64,000 nucleotides of DNA, from NCBI GenBank assembly GCA_030148065.1, contig JASBUC010000057.1:27646-91645 (forward strand), read 5' to 3'. Shown one piece after another: positions 1 through 9,268 of this stretch (position 1 is its first letter; the number at the start of each line of letters is the position of its first letter). Source of the DNA: Legionellaceae bacterium. GTDB taxonomy: Bacteria; Pseudomonadota; Gammaproteobacteria; Legionellales; Legionellaceae. The translations under genes and the position numbers were made by a program. A model generated the notes under the pieces. The model made no database searches, was not told where the DNA came from, and saw only the letters and a list, made by a program, of their open reading frames with translations.

Positions 1-371
1 GCAGCCACAAAGGCATCAAATTGCCTTTGAAAGCCTCCTAAAACGTTTCTTTTTTCAGTGGATTCTTCCGTGATAACGAAAGGTTTACTTCTTATGCCAT
101 CTTGCATGGCTTTACTGATTTGTCCATATAGCCGTTTTTGCTTACTTATTTTTGCAGCCTGCAAGGCCTGTTGTAGTAAGAGAATTTCTTTATCGTCTTC
201 GCTGGGGGGAGCTGAAGTACTCCGCCGTCTTGTTGCTGTGTTATGATTTAAAGCTGTGTCAGTCCTAGAGCCTTCTGACATGCGATGATAGCAGTGCTCT
301 TCACTAAGCTCAGTATCAAGGCTCTCTACTGGTTCTTTATTTCGAGAAAAAAATTCAAAGACCATAGCCAT
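1..371 (-). CDS. Hypothetical protein, 3' end cut by window edge
   Basis: A minus-strand frame stays open from an ATG at 371 to the left edge, so only the first 123 residues are visible. The start is supported by a purine-rich AAAGGATG a few bases upstream. The visible part begins MAMVFEFFSRNKEP and is hydrophilic, rich in Ser, Glu and Gln, with a helical Leu/Gln stretch around residues 60-75. It has no signal peptide or membrane segment. I do not recognise a family. It is read in the same direction as the next minus-strand gene, 53 bases away. Confidence 0.6.
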   Translation of the reverse strand, partial: MAMVFEFFSRNKEPVESLDTELSEEHCYHRMSEGSRTDTALNHNTATRRRSTSAPPSEDDKEILLLQQALQAAKISKQKRLYGQISKAMQDGIRSKPFVITEESTEKRNVLGGFQRQFDAFVA

Positions 372-423
372 TCATCCTTTAATCAGCTCGTCTCCTTTTA
401 TATCAATTTTTTATTAAGGCTGT

Positions 424-1044
424 CTAGCAACAATTATTCTCATTAGTTAAATATTCACGGTCACTATTAATGCTGTAAGTGTTCTGCGTGGCTTGAAAAT
501 AATACTTAAACTGCTCTTTGTAATGACAACTATGTTTGCCAAGAACGGCTATTTCAGCTGAAAAATGTTGGACAAAATTCTGCACCCGGTGTGAATCATT
601 ATTAATCATCATTCGAGCAGTATATCGAACATAATCAAAGTTAGTTTTGAGAAACTCTTCACACCACCCAGCCATCGTTTTCCAAGTATGACTCTGCACA
701 AACATTAATAAGCTATTAAACCGCTCTATTGAGACCCCTGTCTCTTTCTCCCAATCTCGCACAATCCCTTGTAAATGGCCTTGCTGTAAGGCTTTTAATT
801 CTGACTTACTGAATGACAAGTTAACGTCACATTGATGAAGCCGCTCAAGCTTTTTTGCAGCACTTAATTTGATTTTACGGGAAAAACCACCAAAAAAACG
901 GCTCACAGGCGCAAAATGATAATACTCATTCTGATTTTTGTCTCGTTTCTGGATATAGTGAGAGAGCTTATCACCTACTTCATCCACCTCAAATTCAAGC
1001 TTGTCATAACCCATATTGGATTTCCAATCATAGATAATAGGCAA
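424..1044 (-). CDS. Hypothetical protein
   Basis: A 206-residue cytoplasmic-looking protein with no signal peptide or transmembrane segment. A central basic and aromatic stretch (SRFFGGFSRKIKLSAA, about residues 48-63) is followed by a predicted helical region and a Leu/Lys-rich middle. The C-terminus is rich in His, Tyr and Asn. I do not recognise the family. It is transcribed divergently from the membrane protein that starts at 1102 and may share an operon with the partial gene to its left. Small, soluble, charged proteins like this are often secreted effectors in Legionella-like genomes, but nothing here proves that. Confidence 0.65.
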   Translation of the reverse strand: MPIIYDWKSNMGYDKLEFEVDEVGDKLSHYIQKRDKNQNEYYHFAPVSRFFGGFSRKIKLSAAKKLERLHQCDVNLSFSKSELKALQQGHLQGIVRDWEKETGVSIERFNSLLMFVQSHTWKTMAGWCEEFLKTNFDYVRYTARMMINNDSHRVQNFVQHFSAEIAVLGKHSCHYKEQFKYYFQATQNTYSINSDREYLTNENNCC

Positions 1045-1101
1045 TTTTTACCCCTTGGCCCTTAAATATACTGTATGATTATTAAGTAATCATTAATAGC
1101 A

Positions 1102-1974
1102 ATGGAAACAAACTCTTGGGTGATTATGAATAATACAAGAGCACTTGCGAGCTGGCTTAAAAGTCGTCTATGCTCTGATTACACACCAGTCTTAGGCAAG
1201 ACGCTCCGGATGGGCTCTCTACATTCTTGGCAAGCATTTTTTAAATGGCTCTTTTTACTTTCTGTCGCAATCATGCTCGTGCTAAGTTTTTACAAAGATA
1301 GGCTACCAGAGGCACAGAATTATGAAGTCTTTGACCTTCCAGCTCCTAAACAAACAGCCACGGCGCGCCAATCCTTTAGTTTGTATAGCAATGAGCAAAA
1401 ATATGTCATTCATCCAAAATACGACTATGAGTTAACTGGTGTTGTGGTAAGTTACAATGATGCTAACCAACTTGGAAACATCTGGCATCATCGGCGTTGG
1501 AAGGATTTTATTAACGTCCGCGATCTATGTGTGCTCTGGGGAGACAATGTAAAAAGTGGGGTCTATCAGCGCATGCACTTTAGCAGTGATAGTTGGACAT
1601 GTTGGGCAGCCTGGCAAGAAAGTGATGCTAACATTTTCAAAGGTAATGCTCTTTCAAACAATCATTTATTAACCGACTATAACTATGTCAAAAAAGCATT
1701 ATTATCTTCTGAAGTTGGTGATGTTATTCGATTTAAAGGGGTACTTGCTGCTTACGAAATCCCAACATCCGGTTTCAATCGCGGTACAAGCACCACTCGC
1801 GATGATAATGGCAATGGCGCCTGCGAGACTGTTTACTTGGATGAGTTTGAAATAATAAAAAAAGCAAACCCCCTGCTTCGCCGCAGCTACATTCTTTCTA
1901 AGTGGCTTGCCATTATCTCCTTTGGTTTCTTTACAGTCCTTTTTCTAGCAAGCCCTTTTAGAAGTAAAGAGTGA
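1102..1974 (+). CDS. Hypothetical two-pass membrane protein
   Basis: This 290-residue protein has a hydrophobic segment near residues 45-62 and another near 265-285. Between them lies a soluble domain of about 200 residues, probably periplasmic. The domain contains the Trp/Cys-rich stretch VRDLCVLWGD and then SSDSWTCWAAW, which looks like a conserved folded domain. I cannot name the family. The ATG at 1102 has no clear ribosome site. The in-frame ATG at 1126, preceded by a weak GGGTG, is an equally good start and would leave the topology unchanged. Confidence 0.75.
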   Translation: METNSWVIMNNTRALASWLKSRLCSDYTPVLGKTLRMGSLHSWQAFFKWLFLLSVAIMLVLSFYKDRLPEAQNYEVFDLPAPKQTATARQSFSLYSNEQKYVIHPKYDYELTGVVVSYNDANQLGNIWHHRRWKDFINVRDLCVLWGDNVKSGVYQRMHFSSDSWTCWAAWQESDANIFKGNALSNNHLLTDYNYVKKALLSSEVGDVIRFKGVLAAYEIPTSGFNRGTSTTRDDNGNGACETVYLDEFEIIKKANPLLRRSYILSKWLAIISFGFFTVLFLASPFRSKE

Positions 1975-1988
1975 TTACACCTTAGCCG

Positions 1989-4900
1989 TTAATTCATCCC
2001 CTGCTCTAGCGATAACTCAGGGTGTATACTCTCTCTTTGTTTGTGCAACCTTTCAGCTGTCTGAAGAATGATAGTGCTTCGCTCGCTCTCTTGATGTTCT
2101 AGCATACTTAAGAAAAGCTCACGCGTTTCCTTATCTCCTTCCAGATAATGACCAAAATAGGTTTGATTTCTTATAAACTCTAGGTTTAAGCGCTCCGGCT
2201 TAATGCTTGCTTTTAAAGGAATTATCCCTGTTCTACCTATAACTATATCAGTAACCACTTCTCCAAAATGTGCATCCATACTCTTTTCTAATACCTGATG
2301 TACCTTTATTGCCACATCTCTCATAATGCCTATAAGCTCATCATGAGAGAGATGGCTGAAATGTCCTGCTTGCTGGGCAGAAGATAGGTAAACTGCAGGC
2401 GCACCTAGATACCCAAGATAAGCATTTTCGCCACCATAAACGCCATAACAGCTTGTACTAATTAACTTACCAGTTTCTGGACTGTGCAGGCTAACAATCC
2501 GCAGTTTTGCCCTCAGGGCTCGCTCACAAACATCCATAATAGAAACACTTTCCAGATCTTCCTGTAGAACATATTGCACGTTGTCCGCCACTCCAAGCTC
2601 AGTTTTAATAACATTTAACAAGTCAAGAAAGGTTTCAGCCGTTAAGTCTTGCAGGGACAAACGAACAAATTTAGGCTGTATAAGCTTGGTTGATCTCTCA
2701 TTAGCTTCCACAAAATAAGAAAAAAGTAAGCCTCCTTTCTCCTTATTAACATAAACTTTCGTCTGATGATTATGCTGCTCATGAGCAGACAAAGAACGTT
2801 TAACATAAAAACTCTGATGTTTAGCGATAAACTCTAAAATCTTCTCATCCATCTGCTGATTACTCTCTAGAGGAAGCGTCTCTGGGTATACATTAAATAA
2901 TTCAGGCTCATAATTTTCTAGAACATGACTGAAGGCAAGTTGTGAGCGAAGCGGATTTAGCTGCATCATGCTTTGCCAACTTTTCCCAATGTCATTAATA
3001 AACCGAACATTCATTCGTGCAAAGTTAGACTGCATTTCCAAATGATTATCAAAATAAATTCTTGAGCCTCGATCATTGTTATAGAGCCTTCTTGCCGCAG
3101 AAAAATCATAGTTATAGATAACCGTCGGCAAGAAGTAATGAGTTTCCTGGTCAAAATATACCTTATACTGATTGGTTCTTTTATCTAGCAAAGGGACGCT
3201 GACTCTTGTCACAGAGCCCTTGCCTGTACAGGGGTCAAAATTCAGTTCAGAATCTTCTGTCATACGGTAGCAATAAATGCCTTGAGCTGCAGCTTTTAAT
3301 AATAAATAGTCACTGGTTCTAGTGCGTCCATATAACACAAAGACCAGCCTATCCTGGTTGTCTAAAAAAAGGGCCTTTGTCTCTGGGTTATAGTTCTCAA
3401 ATTTTTGGAGCATTGAAGTCGTTCTTTTTTGATTTTTAAGTACGCTGATGGTAGCTAACTTACTGGTGAGTAATTTAGGAAGCTTATTAGCCGTTTGCTC
3501 TAGTTTATTTGAAAAGAAGCTTAGCGCCTGTAGTGACGAAAGGTGACGCTCATTTCTTAGTGGCGCTCTTTGTGCTTTTATGAGACTTATACCATTAATG
3601 ACCAAGCTATCATCTCTTAACAAGTGACTATTTGCTAAATTCAGGCCATAGAAGTGCTTCTGTAAATAGCCTGTGGGATAAAAGGTTGTATTAAAATATT
3701 GTAGTGCTTCTCTAAATAATCGACTTAAATCCAGCGCTTGCTCTCTGCTATTACCAATGGTTAAGACGCCTAGCTTTCCAACGCTGTGGGTATCGAAGCT
3801 AATAATTGCCCCCACACCCTTTTTGCGACTATAGCTAATCATATGGCCTGAGAACCAGTTGTAGAGCGAGCTGATGTAATGTTGAAGAGCAAAGTTTCTT
3901 CCAGGTAAATCACAAATGCCTACTGGTAATTCAATGTTATCATCATGAAACAAATGTTTATGCTTAAGCGTTTTCTCTCCAATTAGATGACTTGCCAACA
4001 TATAGGGGTAACGTGTGCCTGTCTTACGTAAGTTTGCTTCAATAACAATTAAAGGCTTGTCATCACACTTTAAAAAATCCAAGCCGAAGTAACCAATAAA
4101 ACCTTGTTGATAGAGTGTTTTCCCTATTATTCTATTTAAACGCGTCATCTCTTGTACATCGCTTTCATCTAACAGAGAGGGGCCAAGCGAACCGCCAAAG
4201 TTCTGCCCGTCTTTACCGTTTAAAACTTGATCGTAAATATACTCAACCTCTACCTTCCCATCAGATAGCACAGTAGCAAGAGTGCCAGGCGAGACCACCC
4301 TATCGGCTTCTATCATCTCTTCAACAATGGCACCAAGCTCTCGAATTTTTCGTATGTAGAAGGTTTCAGCGCCTTCTTGTAATCCCGCATCTTTTACTGG
4401 GTGGCGATGAGCATATAATGCTTTTAAGATCTGCTCTTTAATTTTAACAAACGAGACATGTTGTTTTCTCTCATCATAACAGTTCTCAATATTAATAATT
4501 AAATTTCCTTTGCCGGCTGAAGAGCTGTTATGTTTAATCATCAAGCGTCGACATTTAGTATCATAGGCAACAACAAAACAATCCTTGATTAACCCATCTA
4601 AACTTTTATTAGCAACCTTTGTTCCTCTCACAAATGGAACATTCGCTAATGAAAAAAGCACCTTATTGCCATCTTTGCTACCATACTTAAGAGCGGCATT
4701 ACTGCATCCAATTAACTTAAGGAAAAGATAATCACTTAATTTATCAAGCTCTCGCCCAGCAGAATGAGCCGTCATGCCAAGCACATAATCCCCATGCTGT
4801 CGGTGTGCTGCAATTTTCTGCTTAAGCCTCTTAATTTCAATGGCATTTTTTCCAGTAAAACTTAAACAGTTCCCCTTTGGCCCCATAACTGGCGCAAGTT

Positions 4901-7229
4901 CCTCAATTACCAAATCACCTTCTTTTTCAATGTATTGAGGATTTAAATAGATGGTCTCTAACTGGCTCTCAAATAAAGACTCTCCATCAAAACTCAAAAT
5001 ATACTTTTTGAAGGCAGGCAATATGGTGTTATCGACGGAGCGTTTATCTTTCTTATTAAAATGAAGTGTGTTATCAAAAGCCAGATAATAAATTTTTAAG
5101 AATACTCCAACTCGTTTCAATCGCTGTGCTAAAACCAAATGATGTGGCAAATCTCTCGATTGTCTTGAGCCTATGTGAGCAGAACGTGGAAAAACCATCG
5201 CGCCATCTGACCAGCTACTAACTACTACAACAACATTTTTAATCTTGTTCTCGACCAAAAAATTAATAAATTCGTCTGAATAATAGCGCACCCACTCAGT
5301 CTCAATAAGTGCGTTCCTTGCAACACTTCTATGGTTATTAAGACTGCTGTTTACCAGGTAGTTAGACGCATTGTTTTTTTGATATTTGAAAGGAATGGTT
5401 GCTTCTTCACACATAATGTCTCGTGCTAGCGATATCTCAATGTTTCGCTCCAAATTAACACTGGTTCCTAGGATTTTGATTGTACAAGCCGGTGAGGCCC
5501 CCTCCAGAGCTGAGAGAAAAGTAAAAGGGTTTTGTCGAAGAAGTTCCCATAGTTCTCTCTCCAAGTGCATTTTATCTTTTAGCGTTAAGGATCTGGTATA
5601 AAGTCCTAGGTATAAACTCTTTTTTTTCAGCTTAAACAGTTTATCTTTTTCAAAAGCTTTTGATTGAATTTGGTAGCAACTCTTTTCTAAGCTTTTTCGA
5701 TAGATCCTTTTAAAGTCCTGTGCAGATCGATAGTATCTTGCTAGTCCTAAGTAATCACCTCTCTTATTAACTAAATATTTGTCAAATAATTCTAAGGTCC
5801 TATTAATAAATGATTTATCAAGCACATTGTCATTGACCTTCTTTATTTCAAAGCCACGAATGAAGACTTGTAAACTTAATAACATCGACTCACGTCTCGT
5901 TGCATTTTCTCGGTTTGTTCCTAGAAATTCTGGAATGTCTTCTGCATTATAAAGAATTGGCTGCAAACCACTCTCTCTACCAAATTTTTCAAGAATTTTT
6001 GTAAATTTATGATGTGAGATATAATTATCTGAATGTTGCCATAATAGACAAACATGGCTTTCATCATAGTTTTTATAGAGATCACCTGTCCCTGATTTAA
6101 TTATCTTAGTGATTCTCTCTAATTTTTTATTACGATAATCAACTGGCCAATTAAAACCCGATCTAGGACTAAAACTCAATCTATTTGGGTAAACATTCAA
6201 ACTTTTATTCCACCGAATAAAGTCCATCGTCTTTTGGCTTTCTCGCCTATGAATCACCTCACTTATAGTCTGTTTGCTTTTATAGAGCACGCCATTATGG
6301 TTAAATTGTAAATTCTCTGATCTATCTCGTTTTTTTTGCACTTTTTGTAGATTACGTAAGAGGGGTATCCTAAGCCGAAAGCGTCTGCGATCATCATGTT
6401 CAAATCGTACTTTCTCTGAGGAAAAAATAATTGGCGCCTCTTTCCCTAACTTACGATTTTTTTCTGATTCTGCAAGTACTAGTGCATCAATAACTACTGA
6501 TGCATTATTTGACTCAATTAAAGACGATAGAATTTTTTTTACAGCAGGGTTTTCTTCAATATTCTGGAAATGGAAGGTCAGTTCCGTCGTCTTTGCGCCA
6601 TGAATAATATCAAAGTTATTCGCAGATATTGGCGCCACACCGATACTAAATTTTAAGCGCCTTTGAATTTTAAGTGCTAATGAGACACTTATTTTTTTCC
6701 CATCTTTGATAACGCGTTGTGACCAAATCCCTTCTATTTCGTAGGTATTTCCAGCATGAGCAACCGCATATAAGCCTGCAGCTAACTTTAGGCCTCGTAG
6801 GCGATAATACGAAATGCTAACTTTCGCTTCAGGCCATGCTAACACTTCATCCAGTGACCTCGGAGGGTAGAGCTCAGACACAAGATAAGCCTCATCTCGA
6901 CTTGATACTAGTCGAGATGAACTAAAGTCTCTTGAGAGTTGGGTAATCGCACCCAAACCACCAATAATAGGACCAATGTTTGCGTAAGCAAGAACGCCAG
7001 CTAATAGTGTCGAATGGCTAAATTCAATAACTTTATATTGATTATTGACCCTTTTGGCGTTTGGTTGAACTTCGTTACTTTTGATAATATAACGAGCGCG
7101 GTTTTTGTGAGGCAAAATAATGGGCACTAGACCAAACTCCCCCCCCTCCTCACTGGCTACTGTGTCGCTTTCTCCCTCGATAAGACTGGCATCACTAAAA
7201 TCATTCGCAAGTTCTAGATCAAGCCCCAT
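1989..7229 (-). CDS. Giant protein with PGM1-type ATP-grasp ligase domain and second ATP-grasp-like region
   Basis: This protein has 1746 residues, by far the largest in the window. Residues about 780-1190 match the PGM1-related family of ATP-grasp peptide ligases (pheganomycin type). The visible marks are a glycine-rich nucleotide loop IKHNSSSAGKGN (about 896), VEEMIEADRVVSPG, YDQVLNGKDGQ, the metal-binding EANLRKTGTRYP (about 1070) and GKLGVLTIGNS. Residues about 1370-1700 read like a YheC/YheD ATP-grasp: TVIYNYDF, NDIGKSW, VYPETLP, FYVKRS and finally LKASIKPERLNL in place of the usual E-x-N-x-K-P. The first 750 residues match nothing I know; a hydrophobic stretch lies near 73-93. The family joins amino acids or peptides using ATP; the substrate here is unknown. 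The gene stands alone, with no obvious biosynthetic partners. Confidence 0.85.
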   Translation of the reverse strand: MGLDLELANDFSDASLIEGESDTVASEEGGEFGLVPIILPHKNRARYIIKSNEVQPNAKRVNNQYKVIEFSHSTLLAGVLAYANIGPIIGGLGAITQLSRDFSSSRLVSSRDEAYLVSELYPPRSLDEVLAWPEAKVSISYYRLRGLKLAAGLYAVAHAGNTYEIEGIWSQRVIKDGKKISVSLALKIQRRLKFSIGVAPISANNFDIIHGAKTTELTFHFQNIEENPAVKKILSSLIESNNASVVIDALVLAESEKNRKLGKEAPIIFSSEKVRFEHDDRRRFRLRIPLLRNLQKVQKKRDRSENLQFNHNGVLYKSKQTISEVIHRRESQKTMDFIRWNKSLNVYPNRLSFSPRSGFNWPVDYRNKKLERITKIIKSGTGDLYKNYDESHVCLLWQHSDNYISHHKFTKILEKFGRESGLQPILYNAEDIPEFLGTNRENATRRESMLLSLQVFIRGFEIKKVNDNVLDKSFINRTLELFDKYLVNKRGDYLGLARYYRSAQDFKRIYRKSLEKSCYQIQSKAFEKDKLFKLKKKSLYLGLYTRSLTLKDKMHLERELWELLRQNPFTFLSALEGASPACTIKILGTSVNLERNIEISLARDIMCEEATIPFKYQKNNASNYLVNSSLNNHRSVARNALIETEWVRYYSDEFINFLVENKIKNVVVVVSSWSDGAMVFPRSAHIGSRQSRDLPHHLVLAQRLKRVGVFLKIYYLAFDNTLHFNKKDKRSVDNTILPAFKKYILSFDGESLFESQLETIYLNPQYIEKEGDLVIEELAPVMGPKGNCLSFTGKNAIEIKRLKQKIAAHRQHGDYVLGMTAHSAGRELDKLSDYLFLKLIGCSNAALKYGSKDGNKVLFSLANVPFVRGTKVANKSLDGLIKDCFVVAYDTKCRRLMIKHNSSSAGKGNLIINIENCYDERKQHVSFVKIKEQILKALYAHRHPVKDAGLQEGAETFYIRKIRELGAIVEEMIEADRVVSPGTLATVLSDGKVEVEYIYDQVLNGKDGQNFGGSLGPSLLDESDVQEMTRLNRIIGKTLYQQGFIGYFGLDFLKCDDKPLIVIEANLRKTGTRYPYMLASHLIGEKTLKHKHLFHDDNIELPVGICDLPGRNFALQHYISSLYNWFSGHMISYSRKKGVGAIISFDTHSVGKLGVLTIGNSREQALDLSRLFREALQYFNTTFYPTGYLQKHFYGLNLANSHLLRDDSLVINGISLIKAQRAPLRNERHLSSLQALSFFSNKLEQTANKLPKLLTSKLATISVLKNQKRTTSMLQKFENYNPETKALFLDNQDRLVFVLYGRTRTSDYLLLKAAAQGIYCYRMTEDSELNFDPCTGKGSVTRVSVPLLDKRTNQYKVYFDQETHYFLPTVIYNYDFSAARRLYNNDRGSRIYFDNHLEMQSNFARMNVRFINDIGKSWQSMMQLNPLRSQLAFSHVLENYEPELFNVYPETLPLESNQQMDEKILEFIAKHQSFYVKRSLSAHEQHNHQTKVYVNKEKGGLLFSYFVEANERSTKLIQPKFVRLSLQDLTAETFLDLLNVIKTELGVADNVQYVLQEDLESVSIMDVCERALRAKLRIVSLHSPETGKLISTSCYGVYGGENAYLGYLGAPAVYLSSAQQAGHFSHLSHDELIGIMRDVAIKVHQVLEKSMDAHFGEVVTDIVIGRTGIIPLKASIKPERLNLEFIRNQTYFGHYLEGDKETRELFLSMLEHQESERSTIILQTAERLHKQRESIHPELSLEQGMN

Positions 7230-7268
7230 GATAGTCTACTCCCATAAAAACCTCCTTGTTTTTTTGGG

Positions 7269-7343
7269 CATACCTAAACCAAGTCATTCTGAGACCTCTG
7301 GGCATTAACGACGTCCGAACTTCGATAGAACTGGTTTGGTATG
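7269..7343. repeat. Imperfect inverted repeat upstream of the giant ligase gene
   Basis: CATACCTAAACCA (from 7269) faces CTGGTTTGGTATG (7331-7343), with a one-base bulge and a spacer of about 50 bases. Similar ATACCCAAACC strings occur near 7974 and ATACCCAAACT near 51349, both between genes. This may be a degenerate interspersed palindrome, but the pairing is weak. Confidence 0.35.
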
Positions 7344-7404
7344 TCTCTACTAATAATGTCTAAATTAACTGAGGTTTTCAAGCAGCCACATGAGTGGTAA
7401 ACAA

Positions 7405-7941
7405 TCAGCGGTTTTGTTGCTCAAAGTCTAAAAGAAATGCTTTTTTTGCAAGGCCACCGGCAAATCCTGTTAAGGCTTTGTTAGACCCTATGACACGATG
7501 ACAGGGAATGATGATTGAGATTGGGTTTTGACTATTAGCATAACCCACAGCCCTCGCTTTTTTTTCATCCCCTAGTGCTTGGGCTTGTTTTTTATAACTA
7601 AACGTCTCTCCGTAAGGAATGGTTTGCAGCACGGTCCATGCCTGTTGTTGAAAAGTCGTACCGTTTAAACAAAGTGGTAGTTGGAAAGTAGTTCGTCGTC
7701 CCTCAAAATATTCTGTTAGCTGTCGCTCGCACTTTAAAATAATCTCATTGCTATTTGAGTGCTTGTAATTTGATCGTAAAATCTCCCCTTCAGCGCTGTC
7801 CCATTCCTCATCCCATAAAAGAGCATTCAAGCCCTCGGGACTCGCAACTAAGCACAGTTTACCAACCGGAGAAGAGATTTCTTTATAGGAAAGTTGCAGT
7901 GTATGTGAGTTTAATCGTTGTAGACGCTTATTCTTAGGCAT
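7405..7941 (-). CDS. ogt: Methylated-DNA--protein-cysteine methyltransferase
   Basis: Ogt/Ada-type repair protein of 178 residues, the usual length. It removes the alkyl group from O6-alkylguanine in DNA by a one-time transfer to its own cysteine. The active-site motif IPCHRV is present with the acceptor at Cys147. It is preceded by the DNA-binding helix region (RAVGYANSQNP) and followed by LTGFAGGLAKKAFLLDFE, as in the family. It is a single-gene unit on the minus strand. Confidence 0.95.
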   Translation of the reverse strand: MPKNKRLQRLNSHTLQLSYKEISSPVGKLCLVASPEGLNALLWDEEWDSAEGEILRSNYKHSNSNEIILKCERQLTEYFEGRRTTFQLPLCLNGTTFQQQAWTVLQTIPYGETFSYKKQAQALGDEKKARAVGYANSQNPISIIIPCHRVIGSNKALTGFAGGLAKKAFLLDFEQQNR

Positions 7942-8031
7942 GTTCTCATCTTAATACAAAGCTTAATTATACCTATACCCAAACCAATTCAAAATGCCCA
8001 TTATGAGCGATGATGGTATAAAAAATTATTC

Positions 8032-8337
8032 TTATTTATTGGACGCTTTCTTACACTTTTTACGACAGCAGCAAGAGCTAACACAATTATAAACCCATGC
8101 GACTAAATACCCTGCTATAAAGGCATCAATAAAGGCCCAGAGTAATCCTATCAAAGCACCAATAAAGGTGGCTTCATAACCGATATAGAGATTTCCAACG
8201 CCTTGCACAAAGCCTGCACCATATTCAAAGCTCATCACGACTAACGCCATGATAAAAGTACAAATTCCCCACAAAATTCCCAAACTCATACCCAAAGCAA
8301 ACGGATTAAGCTTGTGGGTCACTTTATGCTCGTCCAT
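8032..8337 (-). CDS. Small holin-like membrane protein
   Basis: This 101-residue protein has two or three hydrophobic segments (about residues 13-37 and 52-85) and a basic, cysteine-rich tail (CVSSCCCRKKCKK). The order GMSLGILWG...YEATFIGALIGLLWAFIDAFIAG resembles a family of short bacterial membrane proteins that databases label bacteriophage holin. There is no phage context, so a lytic role is not implied. The five cysteines in the last 20 residues are unusual. It is transcribed alone on the minus strand. Confidence 0.7.
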   Translation of the reverse strand: MDEHKVTHKLNPFALGMSLGILWGICTFIMALVVMSFEYGAGFVQGVGNLYIGYEATFIGALIGLLWAFIDAFIAGYLVAWVYNCVSSCCCRKKCKKASNK

Positions 8338-8459
8338 AACTCACCTCAATTTCAACGTCCATTTGTTTAATTATAGCACAATTGCCACTTGAAAATTTAA
8401 ATTTTTTCTAACTGAGAGACTGATTTATTAATCGCATCAGCATTTTTAAATTAGGAGAT

Positions 8460-8482
8460 CTCGGCAGCATAGCACTGCCGAG
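8460..8482 (-). terminator. Hairpin downstream of the histone H1-like gene
   Basis: CTCGGCAG and CTGCCGAG form a perfect 8-bp stem with a 7-base loop, 22 bases past the stop of the minus-strand gene at 8505. The run of T expected after an intrinsic terminator is weak, so it may be an RNA-stabilising hairpin. Confidence 0.55.
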
Positions 8483-8504
8483 AATAGTTTGATTTTGGTT
8501 ACTT

Positions 8505-9068
8505 TTAAGCTTTAGTGGCTTTAACAGCAGGTTTTGCCGTCTTAATGACCTTCTTTGTTGCTTTCTTGGCAATTTTTTTAACTGTTTTTTCCTTCTTAGC
8601 CTTTTTTGCTTTGGCCTTTGCCTTCTGTGCTTCTTTTTTAAGTTGCAGCTTTTCTTGTTTTAGCTCTTCTTTTTGATGCGCTTTTCTAATTTTTGCAACG
8701 GCTGCTTCTTCTGCCTTAAACAACTTTAGTTCTTTGGCAATCTTTTTAATTGCGACTTTTAATGCTTTATCTTCCTTAGAGAGTTCTTCAAGTGTTTTTG
8801 TAGCAGCAGCTAATGTTTCCATGGCCTTTTTTAACTGTGCTTTATTTGTTGCTGTTGGTTTTGCTTTCGTTTTTGCTTGCGTTGCTTTCTTTTTAGCAGC
8901 TGCTTTCATTTTTGCTTCGGCTGCTTTTTTCTTCTTTGCGGCCACTTTTACTGAATTTTTTGAAAGAGTTTTGCTTTCTTTTTCAATCGCTTTTTCATAC
9001 AACATTCTGGATTTTTCTAGACTTTTTTGTAAATCAGAAACAGAGTTTGCTTGAGTATTAGTTGTCAT
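8505..9068 (-). CDS. Histone H1-like lysine/alanine-rich protein
   Basis: A 187-residue protein made almost entirely of Lys and Ala repeats (AAKKKKAAEAK, AAAKKKATQAK, KKATKKVIKTAKPA) after a short neutral N-terminus. This composition is typical of histone H1/AlgP-like nucleoid proteins, which coat DNA through a basic, poorly folded tail; they are common in Coxiella, Chlamydia and some Legionella relatives. A more acidic helical stretch (about residues 85-120) separates two basic blocks. The ATG has an upstream AAATTAAATG without a strong ribosome site. The repeated codons may vary in number between strains. Confidence 0.85.
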   Translation of the reverse strand: MTTNTQANSVSDLQKSLEKSRMLYEKAIEKESKTLSKNSVKVAAKKKKAAEAKMKAAAKKKATQAKTKAKPTATNKAQLKKAMETLAAATKTLEELSKEDKALKVAIKKIAKELKLFKAEEAAVAKIRKAHQKEELKQEKLQLKKEAQKAKAKAKKAKKEKTVKKIAKKATKKVIKTAKPAVKATKA

Positions 9069-9268
9069 TTAATTTACCTATTTTGTTAATTTAAGTTTAA
9101 CTCGAGATGAATTTTATCAAAAAGAACTATAAAAATAAAGTTTGTAGAACTAACGACAAATTAGAATTATATTCTCTCTGTTTTTTTACACACAAACAAA
9201 CCAATCTTGTAATAATATCAGAGACTGATACCCTACCAATTATTCCTATCAGTAACAGGCGAATAACA

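Noticed and set aside
5386..5601. Plus-strand frame inside the giant ligase gene
   Set aside because: Antisense shadow; the minus-strand frame is continuous with clear ATP-grasp motifs.
8734..9054. Plus-strand open frame of 106 codons
   Set aside because: It is the Phe/Ala-rich antisense shadow of the Lys/Ala histone-like gene, without a ribosome site.
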